A DNA stretch of 64,000 nucleotides, from contig OW285189.1 in assembly GCA_935421135.1 (NCBI GenBank), forward strand, positions 12,979,072 through 13,043,071. Direction: 5' to 3'. The stretch comes from Bugulina stolonifera (lineage: Eukaryota > Bryozoa > Gymnolaemata > Cheilostomatida > Bugulidae). This document shows, in pieces, positions 49,469 to 60,641 of the stretch (its first letter is position 1; each line of letters opens with the position of its first letter). A program made the position numbers and the translations under genes. The notes beneath the pieces were generated by a model, which saw nothing but the letters and a program-made list of their open reading frames with translations, did no database searches and was not told the DNA's origin.

Positions 49469-50109
49469 GGTATAATGCAACCTATAGGAGCCTCTAACCT
49501 TCTATTTGTGGGACGTATACTACTAACATCGGAGTGAGCACAGGTGTGATGTCCAGAATATTGAGGAGGCAAAGAAATATCTCTGTATCTGCTACCGCTG
49601 ATGCTAAAGACCAGACAAGACAATTGTGTAGAAACTAAGTTTTAAAACTAATGGACATATACTAAAACTTTCTTCCACTTTTCATGATCAGGTATCCATT
49701 GTGTTTATCGATGTAGGTGTAGGTAATACCCACACCTCATCTAGGAGGGGAGAATGTGGTAGATTCTAGAAGTGTTTTTGCAAGCTGGTGTTGTAAGGCT
49801 AGGGAAGCTGTTGCTTTTTTACCTATATAATAGGAGTTAGCTGCATGTAGCTATTTTACATACATATATATAAGGGATTTTTATATACAGTAGGAGAGGA
49901 GTAGAGTAAGTAGAGAGAAAGTGGAAGAGAAGTTGAAGTGTTAATAAAGTAAAAGTTAGATCTGCAAGTGTCAAGACAACCCAGAAAAGGTTTATGGAAT
50001 GACAGTTGAATGAACAGTAGAATCCATAACAGTATAATGTATATTGTACAAGTGTACATGTACAGGGCAAAGATAGTGGTATCTTTGTACAGGGTTCAAT
50101 CCTCATACT

Positions 50110-50258
50110 CAGGCTTACCAAGTCTCCCTGATTCCGCAGGAGACTCCCTGATTTTCAACTCAAATTTTGGTACCCCACCCCACTCAAAATGGACACTCCC
50201 CCCCCCCACCCAAATGCTGAATCTCCCTGATTTTCATCAGTCGAACTTGGCAAGCCTG
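50110..50258. mobile_element. Short hAT-like MITE, 149 bp
   Basis: The ends CAGGCTTACCAAGT and ACTTGGCAAGCCTG are inverted with one mismatch. The flanks CTCATACT and CTCCTACA match at 6 of 8, consistent with a worn target duplication. The interior has repeated TCTCCCTGATT and a poly-C run. Confidence 0.7.
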
Positions 50259-53200
50259 CTCCTACATCTACATACAAAACTGGTAATTGATGCAGGTAAA
50301 ACAGTAAAAATGCTACAGTAATAACTAATAATAAAATTTCTATAATGCTAATACAAATTATGACCTGTATATTAGATAATAAAATTACAATTGCTGAAGT
50401 TTATCATAGAACTTTACAACCACCAATTCCTGTGTTCTAACAAAACTAAAGAACACAAAAATTTCATTTTATGCCTTGTATGTCACGCTTCATGTAGAAA
50501 GTCAGGTTTTTATTCTACAGCCAATGGCATGGTTGTGATTGCCATTGGTTTCTCTTTGATTACCTCTTTTTGCTGCTCCTGCCACTGGTAGTAGGTATAT
50601 GAACATTTGTGTAGGCTGCCTACATGCACAACCTAAGTCTTCCAGTGTGCCATGCTATCATTAAGATTATTTTGGTGGTGTAGCAGCTAATACTATACTT
50701 TTACCTATATTCGTGCTCTGTGCAATTTTGAATATTGCATACTATGGACTCACAGCTACAAAAGACCATAGAAAGTTTTGACCATCACAGCACACATATA
50801 CCACCTTTCTTTTAATAGTTGTAATTGACTAGTTTTAAAAATTGTCTCAATGCGTTAAAACACCTAGCAATTCTTGTTGAGCAATAAGAGAAAGAACAAT
50901 TTAATTAGAAAATATACTATGTTTACAATCTAAGTGTATTGTTGCAGTTAATGAGTGACCGGTAATAGTGGTAGTGCCCATTTGGCCAACATATTGGATC
51001 ACAGTGACAGTGCAATTTATTATTTATGAATCACGACCTGTCTATCCTACTACCTAATACTGTCTATATTCTGTTAATAACACAGTGCATGTGTGTCATG
51101 TCATAAAATAATTTATTACAATAGCATGACTATTTTGCAGTTCTAGTACTAAAGTCCCCTGTTGGATCTAGAACAAAACTCCGCTTATGGTTGCATGATG
51201 ATGACACATCATTTGGCAACATCTATACTTTTTTTATACTTTAGATGAAAGTAATATATGGCAAAGGTTACTAGTGCAAACTTTATACTATAAATATCTG
51301 CCATTTTGTACTGCGAAGTAAAATGTTTAGGTTTGTTGATTAGCCTCTAGACTCTTCTACTCAAGACTTCTACACTTTAAACTTTGAGTAGTTTGGAAGA
51401 AGCCAAAGTGGGTCATTGGCAGACAGGTAAAATATAATAATTACATGTACAAGTGTATATTAGTGTGTGTGGTAGGACTACTAGCATATATACATAAATT
51501 AATAACATTCTATAAAAATTCTATCCCCTTATCAATAATTATGTTGCTATGGAAATATTCTGTATAGATTTACATATGCAATACATCGCCATTTGCATGT
51601 AAATTTATTAGCTGTAATTATACAACATTACAGTCATGTATGCTGTACAGGTGATGTGTGTAATAATGATGTTCTTACATAGAAAATATATGTACGCCTC
51701 ATAGATACACTTGGTACACCTGGAGTAGCTTCATTGGAGTTCAAGTCCATGAGGTTCAAGTTAGAGTTCTTGTCTTCCATACCATACCAGCACACAACAC
51801 TTCCAAACTTTGTTCTACATGTGCTATACAATATATTACAGTACTTTTATATATAGAGACTTGTTGGTGGCAAAACCATTCCAGCCAAGAAAAGTAATGA
51901 TAATTATGCTACTAACACCAATAAGTGTTACAATTGGCCTAGCTGGTAGCTTATATATTTGCTTGCAAGCATTGTCATACAGAGAATGAGATATATACAT
52001 GTATTATGCAATACCTTGTTGTAGCCCCTAATAAGTTGTTGAACTAGTAAATTATACTCTATTAGTAATACTGAACAAATCCAAGTACTAACAGGCTACA
52101 TACATGTATTATACATCAAGGAGCCCTGGGTTCAATCCTTTTGCAAAAGTAGATTTACACTGTACATGTACATGTATGTACAGATTGAAGTAGGGAAGAG
52201 TAGATTGAACAGATTTGGTTCTTGGACTAAGGCTCTCACAGGTGGGGTAGTTTCATCCATTTATTCTTGAGTAACACTAACTCCTGGCACCATGTCTCAA
52301 ATAGAGTTATAATTATAAGCATAGGTCAAAGCTATAAGGCTTTAGTGTAGGTTGTACAGATTGCTCCACCATTGGCTATTGCACCTGGTATAGAAAAAAT
52401 ACTTGCCATAATATTGTTCATCTGATCATAATACAAACAAGTAGCCAACTAAAATAGGTATAGGCCTATTGTAATATAGGCCTACATGTTCAGAAGAATT
52501 TTACAAAGATCTCAAAGCGATCATTGAATGTATATCTCTATATTCAAGTACCAAGAACAGTTATGTGCTATTCACATTGTCGCCATAGCTGGTTATGGGC
52601 TGACAGAGCTGTGACTGCAAGCTACATCCACGCATACTACATACCACATAGAATGACATGAATGCAGTAGAGTAAGATTTCAGGATAGCCCTAGATCTTT
52701 GATTGTGATTTGGTTTGGGTGGGGCAGAGCCAATAACATATAGACTAGTCAACTCCTATGCTTCAGCATTGACAAAAACAAATTAATGCTACCTCAGATT
52801 GTTGGTTAAGTGCAGCACTAAACCAAACTAATATTTTATAGACTGAGATTCATATTTGCTGTAGCTGTAGGTACATTTGGGGTGTTCCACTTGTGCATCC
52901 AACGCCAGCATGAGTGGGTCTCCATGGTTTCCAGATAAAAATCTGGATGATTACAAGCATTTAGTCAGAGACAAGTGGCTACAAGTGCATTTGGAGAGGT
53001 TAGCTGACATGGTTACTGCGGTAGTTATGGTAGTTAGGAATAGGAACAGTATAGCAGAGCTATCTGCTACCTGGTAACGGTTCAAAGAGCTGTCCAATAT
53101 GTTGCTAATTTATGTGGTGAGAGTTTCTATTCTCTCTGTTTAGTCAATGGCAAGTAAAATGGGATACAAATGTTAGCTTGTCAGAAGATCTGTTCTGATG

Positions 53201-53342
53201 GTAAACTTTGTGTTTAGATGAATATAAACTGTAGCTGGTGACTGCATATAACTGATATCACACAGACATCTAAATAAATGCAATGCATATATAATTAGTT
53301 ATGTCAATATTACCAGGATGTGGCCATTACATAGGTATGGCC
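50259..53342. other. Intergenic DNA, one weak ORF
   Basis: No gene recognised. A plus-strand frame at 52877-53077 (66 codons, with MSGSPWFPDKNLDDYKHLVR) and a minus-strand exon-like stretch near 51820-51690 (WYGMEDKNSNLNLMDLNSNE) have protein-like composition but no partner exons or family. Confidence 0.3.
52877..53077 (+). CDS. Hypothetical short ORF, unsupported
   Basis: The frame has 66 codons, or 55 from the inner ATG at 52910. It contains WFPDKNLDDYKHLVRDKWLQ and a hydrophobic stretch, LADMVTAVVMVVRN. Charged and hydrophobic residues alternate plausibly, but the length is within chance expectation. No promoter, splice partner or homologue is recognised. Confidence 0.2.
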   Translation: MGCSTCASNASMSGSPWFPDKNLDDYKHLVRDKWLQVHLERLADMVTAVVMVVRNRNSIAELSATW

Positions 53343-54094
53343 ATGCGTCTACATGGCTATGCGTCTACATGGCTATGCGTCTACATGGCTATGCGTCTAC
53401 ATGGCTATGCGTCTACATGGCTATGCGTCTACATGGCTATGCGTCTACATGGCTATGCGTCTACATGGCTATGCGTCTACATGGCTATGCGTCTACATGG
53501 CTATGCGTCTACATGGCTATGCGTCTACATGGCTATGCGTCTACATGGCTATGCGTCTACATGGCTATGCGTCTACATGGCTATGCGTCTACATGGCTAT
53601 GCGTCTACATGGCTATGCGTCTACATGGCTATGCGTCTACATGGCTATGCGTCTACATGGCTATGCGTCTACATGGCTATGCGTCTACATGGCTATGCGT
53701 CTACATGGCTATGCGTCTACATGGCTATGCGTCTACATGGCTATGCGTCTACATGGCTATGCGTCTACATGGCTATGCGTCTACATGGCTATGCGTCTAC
53801 ATGGCTATGCGTCTACATGGCTATGCGTCTACATGGCTATGCGTCTACATGGCTATGCGTCTACATGGCTATGCGTCTACATGGCTATGCGTCTACATGG
53901 CTATGCGTCTACATGGCTATGCGTCTACATGGCTATGCGTCTACATGGCTATGCGTCTACATGGCTATGCGTCTACATGGCTATGCGTCTACATGGCTAT
54001 GCGTCTACATGGCTATGCGTCTACATGGCTATGCGTCTACATGGCTATGCGTCTACATGGCTATGCGTCTACATGGCTATGCGTCTACATGGCT
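53343..54094 (+). repeat. 16-bp satellite, 47 identical units (ATGCGTCTACATGGCT)
   Basis: 752 bases equal exactly 47 units, with no variant unit seen by eye. Since 16 mod 3 is 1 and the forward unit has no stop in any frame, all three forward frames stay open for 271-285 codons. Each encodes the same 16-residue repeat MAMRLHGYASTWLCVY in rotation. The minus strand has a TAG in each unit and is closed. No gene is implied. Confidence 0.97.
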
Positions 54095-54836
54095 CATGGG
54101 TGTGGCTTGTTCCTATTTTACAACATTCACTGTCTTCATTGATTCCTTTTCTGTGTAACGTAATGTAAAGCAAAAGCAGATACTATTGAGCAAAACACCA
54201 CATTGGAAAAAAAGTAAACAGACTGCTACATGTAATCCTACTTGCTTTAGCGTGAAGCCCATCTCCAACCCCTCCCCAGGCAATAACTGATTATGTTTCT
54301 TATGCTTATTGCTTCTTTTATTTGGTCTACAAATTTGTTTCAATTGCAACGTTTCCAGTATTCCCTTCGCACTTTTTTTGTGGTTATGTCAAGGATTATA
54401 CTATCATGCACTAAATGTAGAGGCAGCTGGCTGCAAGCCTGTCTGTGGTGGTGTGCTTCACACTCACAGTGTGCATTATTTCAGGTTCTCTTCATGATCA
54501 TTTGCGATTTTTCACCAGTTATTAGCGCTCAATCCGCTATGCCAATGATACAATATGATAATAAAGACTGCTTAGTCAGGCGGAAAAAACTAAGACTAAT
54601 CATGTAGCTGAACATTTATGGAAATTTCCACTGTAATTATATCATGGGAATTCCACTTTCCAAACTTCATTGTCAGTCCATTGTGAACACGTGTTTGGAT
54701 ATGTTAGGATTTTCCCAACAGTCATTCACTCATTGATATTCAGTAGGCTCTAATGTTTAGTCATTGATGATTGAGGTTAGTGGTTAGCTCTGAGCTGTGA
54801 CTAGAAGGTTCTCCTTTGTGCTAATAGGCAGCTGTG

Positions 54837-56573
54837 ATGGCTAGTACAAGTGCAGGTACAAGTCAAGGGGATAAAACTAAGCTAGGACCAGTAGAAGTTC
54901 AGACACCATTAACGTTCGACCCTTCTTCTTCATCAGAAGAAGATTATGACTTAGTAGTGGATGAAGATCAGGATGATAACAGCTCCATGGTCAAAGCAAG
55001 GAAACGTGCTAAGAAGTCTAGTCAACAGAGTTCTCAAAGTGACAATAATGGTGAACAAGAGCCTAATGTAGATGAAAGAGTGATGAAGAATAGATTAAGC
55101 GCTAAAGAATGCCGAATTCGGAAGAAACTTCGTTATCAATATTTGGCTGAGTTAATAGTACACAGTGAAGAAGCTGTGTTCAAATTAAGGGACGAATTAA
55201 AACAGGTCTGTATTTGAGTTTGATTACGTTATAGCGATTAGGCATTGGTTAGGCTACTTAGTAGTGGAGAAGTTTGGATAGCCTAAGTTCAACCAATAAA
55301 ATATAGAGAAGGCAACTTCTCCTACTTTAGTTATGGCGAGGAAAAAAGGCTATCTCGAATTCCTCCACTTCTGCACCTGATGCCGAATCCAGTTTTGCCC
55401 ATAATACTTGGTTTACCACTTCATTAGGTTGAATAATTAGTCATAAATTGATAAATATTCACTCCATAAGCTACCCAATGCAAAGTTAGTGGAAGGACAG
55501 ATGGCTCTCTTCCGCCAAAAACCATCCCTCTCCCACACACAGGGTCCCGATTATAAAAGAAGTTATGTTGCACAGCAATGGGCTATTCCTATTGGGCCAA
55601 CGCAGATGCTTCCTTACTGCTCCGCAGAAGCCATTCACATATTACTGTATATACATGTAGTTCAGATAATTATACACCATTTTAACAGCTATCCTAAACT
55701 CAGCAGAAGGGTGACTGGGAAGTACGCCGGCTCGTAACTGGGCGTGTTCAGAGGGATAGGTTATTTTCATTGAGAGCACCATCTTTCCTTCCACTATCTG
55801 TGCCCGAATTAGAACAGATGTCATTGTCAAATGGTTGAAGAGGAGGTATACTGCATACCGCAGTGGGTACCTTAGGGTTAGTTGAACCCCAAGGTACCCA
55901 TTGCAGTATGAATACACATGTAGGCATTACCAGGGAATTTCAATTTCAGGTGCATTATACCCACTACCAACGTCACCTCTAGGCCTAACCGTTAGAGGTG
56001 ACGTTGGTAGTGGGTATACTTTGTGTACTCTACTCTCATTTTCAACACTAGGATTGAGATGATACTGTAATCTCTCAATCTGATTCTCTCATACTAATTA
56101 GGTTCATCTGTAAAATTGAAAGAGATGCCATATCTGTGGGTGAGTGTACAATTAGGGAGGTGGGATTGTAATTGCAACATACTGACCAAGTTATACAATG
56201 AACATGATTGTATACTGTATACTCAGACTTGAGCAGTATAACATCATACTTCATCCATACTGCTTGTAATGGTACACTGCATTATGTCAAAGTTCCTATT
56301 CATGTACCAGTCAGTCACTAGCAGTTATTATTTACTTGTGAAACACCAGAATCACCCTGATTGTATAAATGCCTTTACTCTATATAAACTGCGTATAAAA
56401 GCTACTGGTAGGCATGAAGTATGATAGAAGTGCTTACTCAGGCCATAGTAGTAAACATACCAGTCACTATGCATACCTGAGTGGCTGATAACACAAAAAC
56501 TATTGTTGTTGCACAGCTTGAAAAACAATGTAAGGAGATTGATGAGAAGAATTCTAGTGCAAACTCACAGTGA
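54837..56573 (+). CDS. CREBL2: CREBL2-like bZIP transcription regulator
   Basis: Exons 54837-55205 and 56517-56573 join in phase 0 and give 141 residues (human CREBL2 is 120). The N-terminal half is acidic and Ser-rich (SSSSEEDYDLVVDEDQDD), followed by the basic KARKRAKKSS. The bZIP basic region is NRLSAKECRIRKKLRYQYLA (85-104), matching SARECRARKKLRYQYLEEL of CREBL2. A short leucine-zipper-like segment (AELIVHSEEAVFKLRDELKQ) continues into exon 2 (LEKQCKEIDEK). The zipper is short, as in this family, so dimerisation with a partner is likely. The frame also opens at a GTG one codon upstream, but the ATG at 54837 is the natural start. A 5' UTR intron may end at CTAATAG (54827). The intron holds two hairpins (55855-55909 and 55956-56018). 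An additional small middle exon cannot be excluded. Confidence 0.85.
55855..55909. repeat. Hairpin with 25-base arms, three mismatches
   Basis: The arms ATACCGCAGTGGGTACCTT and, inverted, AAGGTACCCATTGCAGTAT extend to a 5-base loop. It lies in the CREBL2 intron. Confidence 0.85.
55956..56018. repeat. Perfect hairpin, 26-base arms, 11-base loop
   Basis: The arms begin TATACCCACTACCAACGTCA and are exact inverted copies. It sits 46 bp after the previous hairpin in the same intron. Its size is near the lower end of microRNA precursors, but the perfect pairing resembles a palindromic MITE more than a conserved microRNA. Confidence 0.93.
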
Positions 56574-58319
56574 GCAGGGATACCTTATCTAACATGACTT
56601 TATGGGCCTGAGACTGCGCCTTACTGCTGGATCAGCATTGTAACATTTGGAGAGAAGATGTCACGGACGATGAACTGATGATATGACACTACTATTATTA
56701 TCTAGTATCATCTGTTCACATAGCATTGAAGTTTGCTATAACCTGCTGAGAGAAAATCAATATACAATGTACTAATCAGCATCTTAGTGTAGGGATTGAA
56801 ATAGACTGTCATGAGCTAGATACAATCTCAGTAAAGTCATTATTCATCAGAAATGAAGGGACTGTGTTAACCTATATGATTAACCTGTATAATTATTCTC
56901 TGTAGTGTAGAGTGTTACTGTTATTATAGTACTCAACACATAGTAGCATGTATAACTAATCAAATACTATACTATATTAATTGTAGTTACTTGTACAGCT
57001 ATGTTAAAGTTAGAATAATAATAATAGTAGGCGCAGAAAGTCCAATGATGGATGCGTTGAAATGGCCAGTCTCTTTTTTTACATAGAAGTAACATAATAT
57101 GCCTTATTATACTTCATTATATTCGTGTGAAAATATACTAAACACATAATATTATCATTCGGTGGTTGAGAGGGTTTTATATTACAGTTGTATTATTTTA
57201 TATAATTAACATAAATAGGCCTACTTCTGTGTGCAGCAATAATGCAGCAAGCAAACAATGTCAATATGTGAATGCAAATTGTACCTGTAGAAGCGGCAGA
57301 TTTCACACATTGCACTGGAAGTTGATCTATGTTAGCCTCATGAAGTGCACAATTTCTGGAGCTTGGGCTGAGAATTGCCCAATTTCAGTCAAGTTCTCTA
57401 TAGACCCATTCAAACCAAAGGTTGCTTCACTAAACCTGAACTTGTTTCATCACTAAGTAACTAGTTGCATTGACGAGCCCTATCCCCAGTGCTATGTAGG
57501 ACACAGTAAGGTACAGGCATAGAATTATGCCAGTGATGTACGTGTAGGTAGGCCTTGTACCAGAATTTGGACATCTATAGAGTTACTCAAAGCTAGGTCG
57601 AAATCGAACTTCATGTCAAGAAATAGAGACATTTCAAAAGTTCTGTAAGCAAGTTAAGTTTGTATTACATGTCCATCAGGTAAATTAGAGTCTGCATGCT
57701 CTGCCAGTTTAAAGTCAAGTAAAATTGCAAGTCAATGCAAAAACAATTTCAAATTAGGCCCGTAAGACCTGATCAAAAGTTACTATTGCAAGTGCAAGCA
57801 AGCTGCCATCTTAACTTGCCAAAACCACAAGTCATGCGGTTGCCTAGTCGAGTCAAGGCTGTCAAGGTACATTGATTTGCAAGTCCGACTAAGTCAGCAA
57901 GTAGGAAGGTAAATTTGCTACACAAAACCTAATGACACTTGCTGGAGTTGTCCTTCTCTCAGAGAGAAGCATCAAAAAGGAGAGCTTTGCATTATAATAA
58001 TTATATGCTAAAGGTGTGGCTAAACAACACAAGAGGCCGTGAACTTCGACAGATCTACCCCGTTGTTCATAGGCCTGACATGGCATAGTTGATGGCCACC
58101 AGTAGCACACGAATATGCATGTATGCATAAGCTTGCTTTTGCTTCAACCATGAATACAATGAAGGAAATACAAGTTTTACTATGACAGACTTTCTGTAAT
58201 GTAAATGTTTAGTACCCTCAAAACTGCAACATTGCAGATGGGCAAAAGGTTATGCATCACATGTGCAGGATAACATTATGGAAACACATTTAGCTAAAGA
58301 ACAGTAAAGCAATCAGTGG
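56574..58319. other. 3' flank of CREBL2 and intergenic DNA
   Basis: No gene recognised. 57578-57900 contains CAAGTC-type iterations like those of the hAT element at 15024 and may be one worn arm of a relative whose other arm is near 59480-59565. Confidence 0.35.
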
Positions 58320-58890
58320 GTGTTCCCGATTCTGTGATTGTTGATCAAAGTTCCATAACTCCATCTGAATCAGTGAAATTTTTAGGCATTTTAGTGGATA
58401 ATCATCTTACTTTTATAGATCATGTAGAACTTTTAGTGAAAAGTGCAACCCAAAACTCTTTTCAATGTGACAGCTGAGAAAAGTCGGGATGGATCAAAGT
58501 GAACTGAAGACCTACTACTGTACAAACATACGCTCTGTTTTAGCTTATGCATCACCTATCTTTTATCACCTTCTTTCAAACACTTCTAAATAAAAGCTTG
58601 AGTATGTAGAAGAATCCGCTACTAAAATCATTGAGCCAGATTTGGAGTACCCCGCTGACTGAAGTCTTTAAATTTGTGTTCCCTTTGTGATTTTATTGAT
58701 AGCTTTTCAAAGTTAGCATTCAAGAAGATTGCATCTGATAAAACTCATTCACTTTTTAGTCGCATTGTTTTGAATCAAGCTAGGGCCTCTTCTCGACTAA
58801 ATATTGTATACCACCCACCTAAGTGCAGGACACCGAAACGCCCGAAGAGCTTTTTTATACACTACATGTCTGCTCTTAACACATCATGAT
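58320..58890 (+). pseudogene. Degenerate LINE reverse-transcriptase fragment
   Basis: SESVKFLGILVDNHLTF with HVELLVKSATQ recalls the FLG-hxhDxxLxW thumb motif of CR1/Jockey-type reverse transcriptases. Many stops and frameshifts follow. It belongs to a different subfamily from the fragment at 36320. Confidence 0.65.
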
Positions 58891-59690
58891 GCATTATTTT
58901 ACTCTTTTTCTTCATTATCACAATCTAATTTTGTCTAGCTGATACAGTCATGATTACAATAATAATAAGCGAATAATAGCTTGAGAAGAAAAATATTGCT
59001 GTAGTAACTACTAGTAGCCATTATTAGCTTATTGTGCTAGCTGTAATAGCATTATCATTGATTATAATGGCAACCTAAGCGAAGTGAAATTTGAATTACA
59101 AATGACAAGTTGGAATTATTTGAAACCATTTATATATAGTGCTCAGCAGCCATTTATATAATATAGTGCTCAGCAGGGACCAAGGTTAATAGTTTGAACT
59201 AGCCAAGTTTTTGGATTATCCAGGGTTGAATTTAGCAAGTTCCACTGTACTTATAAATATGGTTCATAATCATTTGTGATGCCGTTTCATAAACTGAGAG
59301 TTGGGAAGCTTAGACAATGCTATTTCAAAGTCGCATAAAAGAAGTGTCGTGATGAACCATACAACTTTGACAGGAAAAAGTCAGGGGACCATCTTAATCA
59401 CTTGTGAAAGCTGGAACCTGTTCACTGGTGCAAAACTAGCAATTAGCACTTAATAGTGTTTATGCCGCAATTGTCCCAATCCTGAGTAAGTCCAAAGTCA
59501 AGTTTGCTTGTGACTTGAGCTGACTAGCAAGTCGAGTCGTAACTACGATTTGAGCCCAACTCTACTCAGGGCCCAGTCCATGAATGAATTGTAGTTGCAG
59601 GTAATAGCTAATAGCACATTCACATACGTACACAGCAACACGCCATGTATTTGTTAGTTATGCCACATATTTTATGTTTGTTCTTGATAG

Positions 59691-59955
59691 GTGTTGGTGG
59701 CTGAGTGGTCTAGCGCTAGTCACTCTGGTCTTGCAGCAATGACGCTAGTTATCTGCAAGGACTTGGGTTCAAGTCCCGCCAACGACCTGGAGGTTTTCGT
59801 CCCAAAGAAGGTTTCCCCTCTGTGCCATATTGAACTATAATAAAGTCCAGCTCTAGGAGCCGTGGTGGCCCCTCGACTAGCTCTGCTATTGCGCAGCCAC
59901 GTTAAAGAATTGTGTTTGGCGCCACGGATTACGGATATTATTATTATTATTATTA
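59691..59955 (+). repeat. tRNA-Leu-like SINE with (ATT)n tail, family 2
   Basis: The head has A-box TGGCTGAGTGGTCTAGCGC and B-box GGGTTCAAGTCCC. GTTGGTG pairs with CGCCAAC as a 7-bp acceptor stem, giving a nearly complete class II tRNA shape. A body (GTTTTCGTCCCAAAGAAGG) runs to TTGGCGCCACGGATTACGGA and ends in ATTATTATT. The long body and tail show it is a SINE and not a tRNA gene. Confidence 0.82.
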
Positions 59956-60288
59956 TTACAATCTCAAGTCAGTTAAAAGTAGTGCAGTCCATGTACTATA
60001 TTATGTATAATGTTATGACTTATGTTACTAATGTTTCAGTAATCACTAATCAGCAGTGGCTATGGCCTGCCCTATGGCTCACTAATCCTTTTCTGTGGGC
60101 AAGTCCTTGCACAATGATTTGGAATTGTCTCCCTGGTATCGTAATATGTTTTGGCGAGCACAACTAAGACATCTATTTACCATTTCCGACTTGGAAACCA
60201 GTAACAATCAAAGTCGATTAGATATTTACAAAAATGCTGTGTAATGGTACTTTTTATGTTCATGATAAAGAGCGTTCATGATTATAAT

Positions 60289-60633
60289 CAGGGCTGTTGG
60301 GTGAAGGCTGTAACGACTATTTTTAGCTGAGGGGGCAGAATTTCTGACCAGAGTGGCCGGGCTGCCCAGGCTAATAGTAAAAACCATTTATTATTATTAT
60401 TATATCAAATCCAATAAAATAAAAATATGCAGGATCACAGATGGCTTACATTAACATTGCCTTTCACACTATGACTATCACTATGACTATAACGGTACCG
60501 ATTACTTTGTGAATGTGATCAATGTGTACAAAGCTCAATATTGAAAGTTTGCACAATAAATAGTTTAGCTTTCCTTTGACAGATTTCTGGGGTGGCAAAT
60601 GCCCACCTTTCTCCCCTGGTTGTTACAGCCCTG
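60289..60633. mobile_element. Non-autonomous hAT-type element, 345 bp
   Basis: The ends CAGGGCTGT and ACAGCCCTG, with weaker inverted similarity inward (TGTAAC/GTTACA), are flanked by the perfect 8-bp duplication ATTATAAT (60281-60288 and 60634-60641). No coding capacity. Confidence 0.88.
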
Positions 60634-60641
60634 ATTATAAT

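Larger units (their letters stand above)
47198..50031 (+). mobile_element. Non-autonomous LTR retrotransposon (TRIM/LARD type), with nested hAT
   Basis: Two direct LTRs (47198-47462 and 49755-50031) begin TGTGGTAGATTCTAG and end CCATAACA. They differ by a handful of substitutions or small indels, and the 3' LTR has a 15-base insertion before its last 8 bases. The target duplication is GTAT (47194-47197 and 50032-50035). A primer-binding-like TTGGTGGCAGCAGTGGGA follows the 5' LTR, and a polypurine tract AGGAGGGGAGAA precedes the 3' LTR. The 2.3-kb interior encodes no gag-pol, only tandem repeats and a nested hAT element, so it depends on another element. Confidence 0.93.

Noticed and set aside
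53343..54094. CRISPR-like array
   Set aside because: Units are contiguous with no spacers, and the DNA is eukaryotic.
53301..54168. Three overlapping ORFs of 271-285 codons as repeat proteins
   Set aside because: They are the automatic result of a stop-free 16-bp satellite; no promoter, splice context or codon signal supports a gene.
55855..56018. A pair of microRNA genes in the CREBL2 intron
   Set aside because: Arms are short and nearly perfect, with no sequence recognised as a conserved microRNA. A palindromic element is simpler without small-RNA data.
57166..57456. 96-codon ORF with several cysteines
   Set aside because: It has no clear start context, no splice partner, and a cysteine pattern without a recognised fold; within chance for AT-rich DNA.
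57578..59565. Complete hAT element related to 15024-15564
   Set aside because: CAAGTC-type arrays are at both edges, but terminal repeats are degraded and the 8-bp flanks do not match, so borders cannot be supported.
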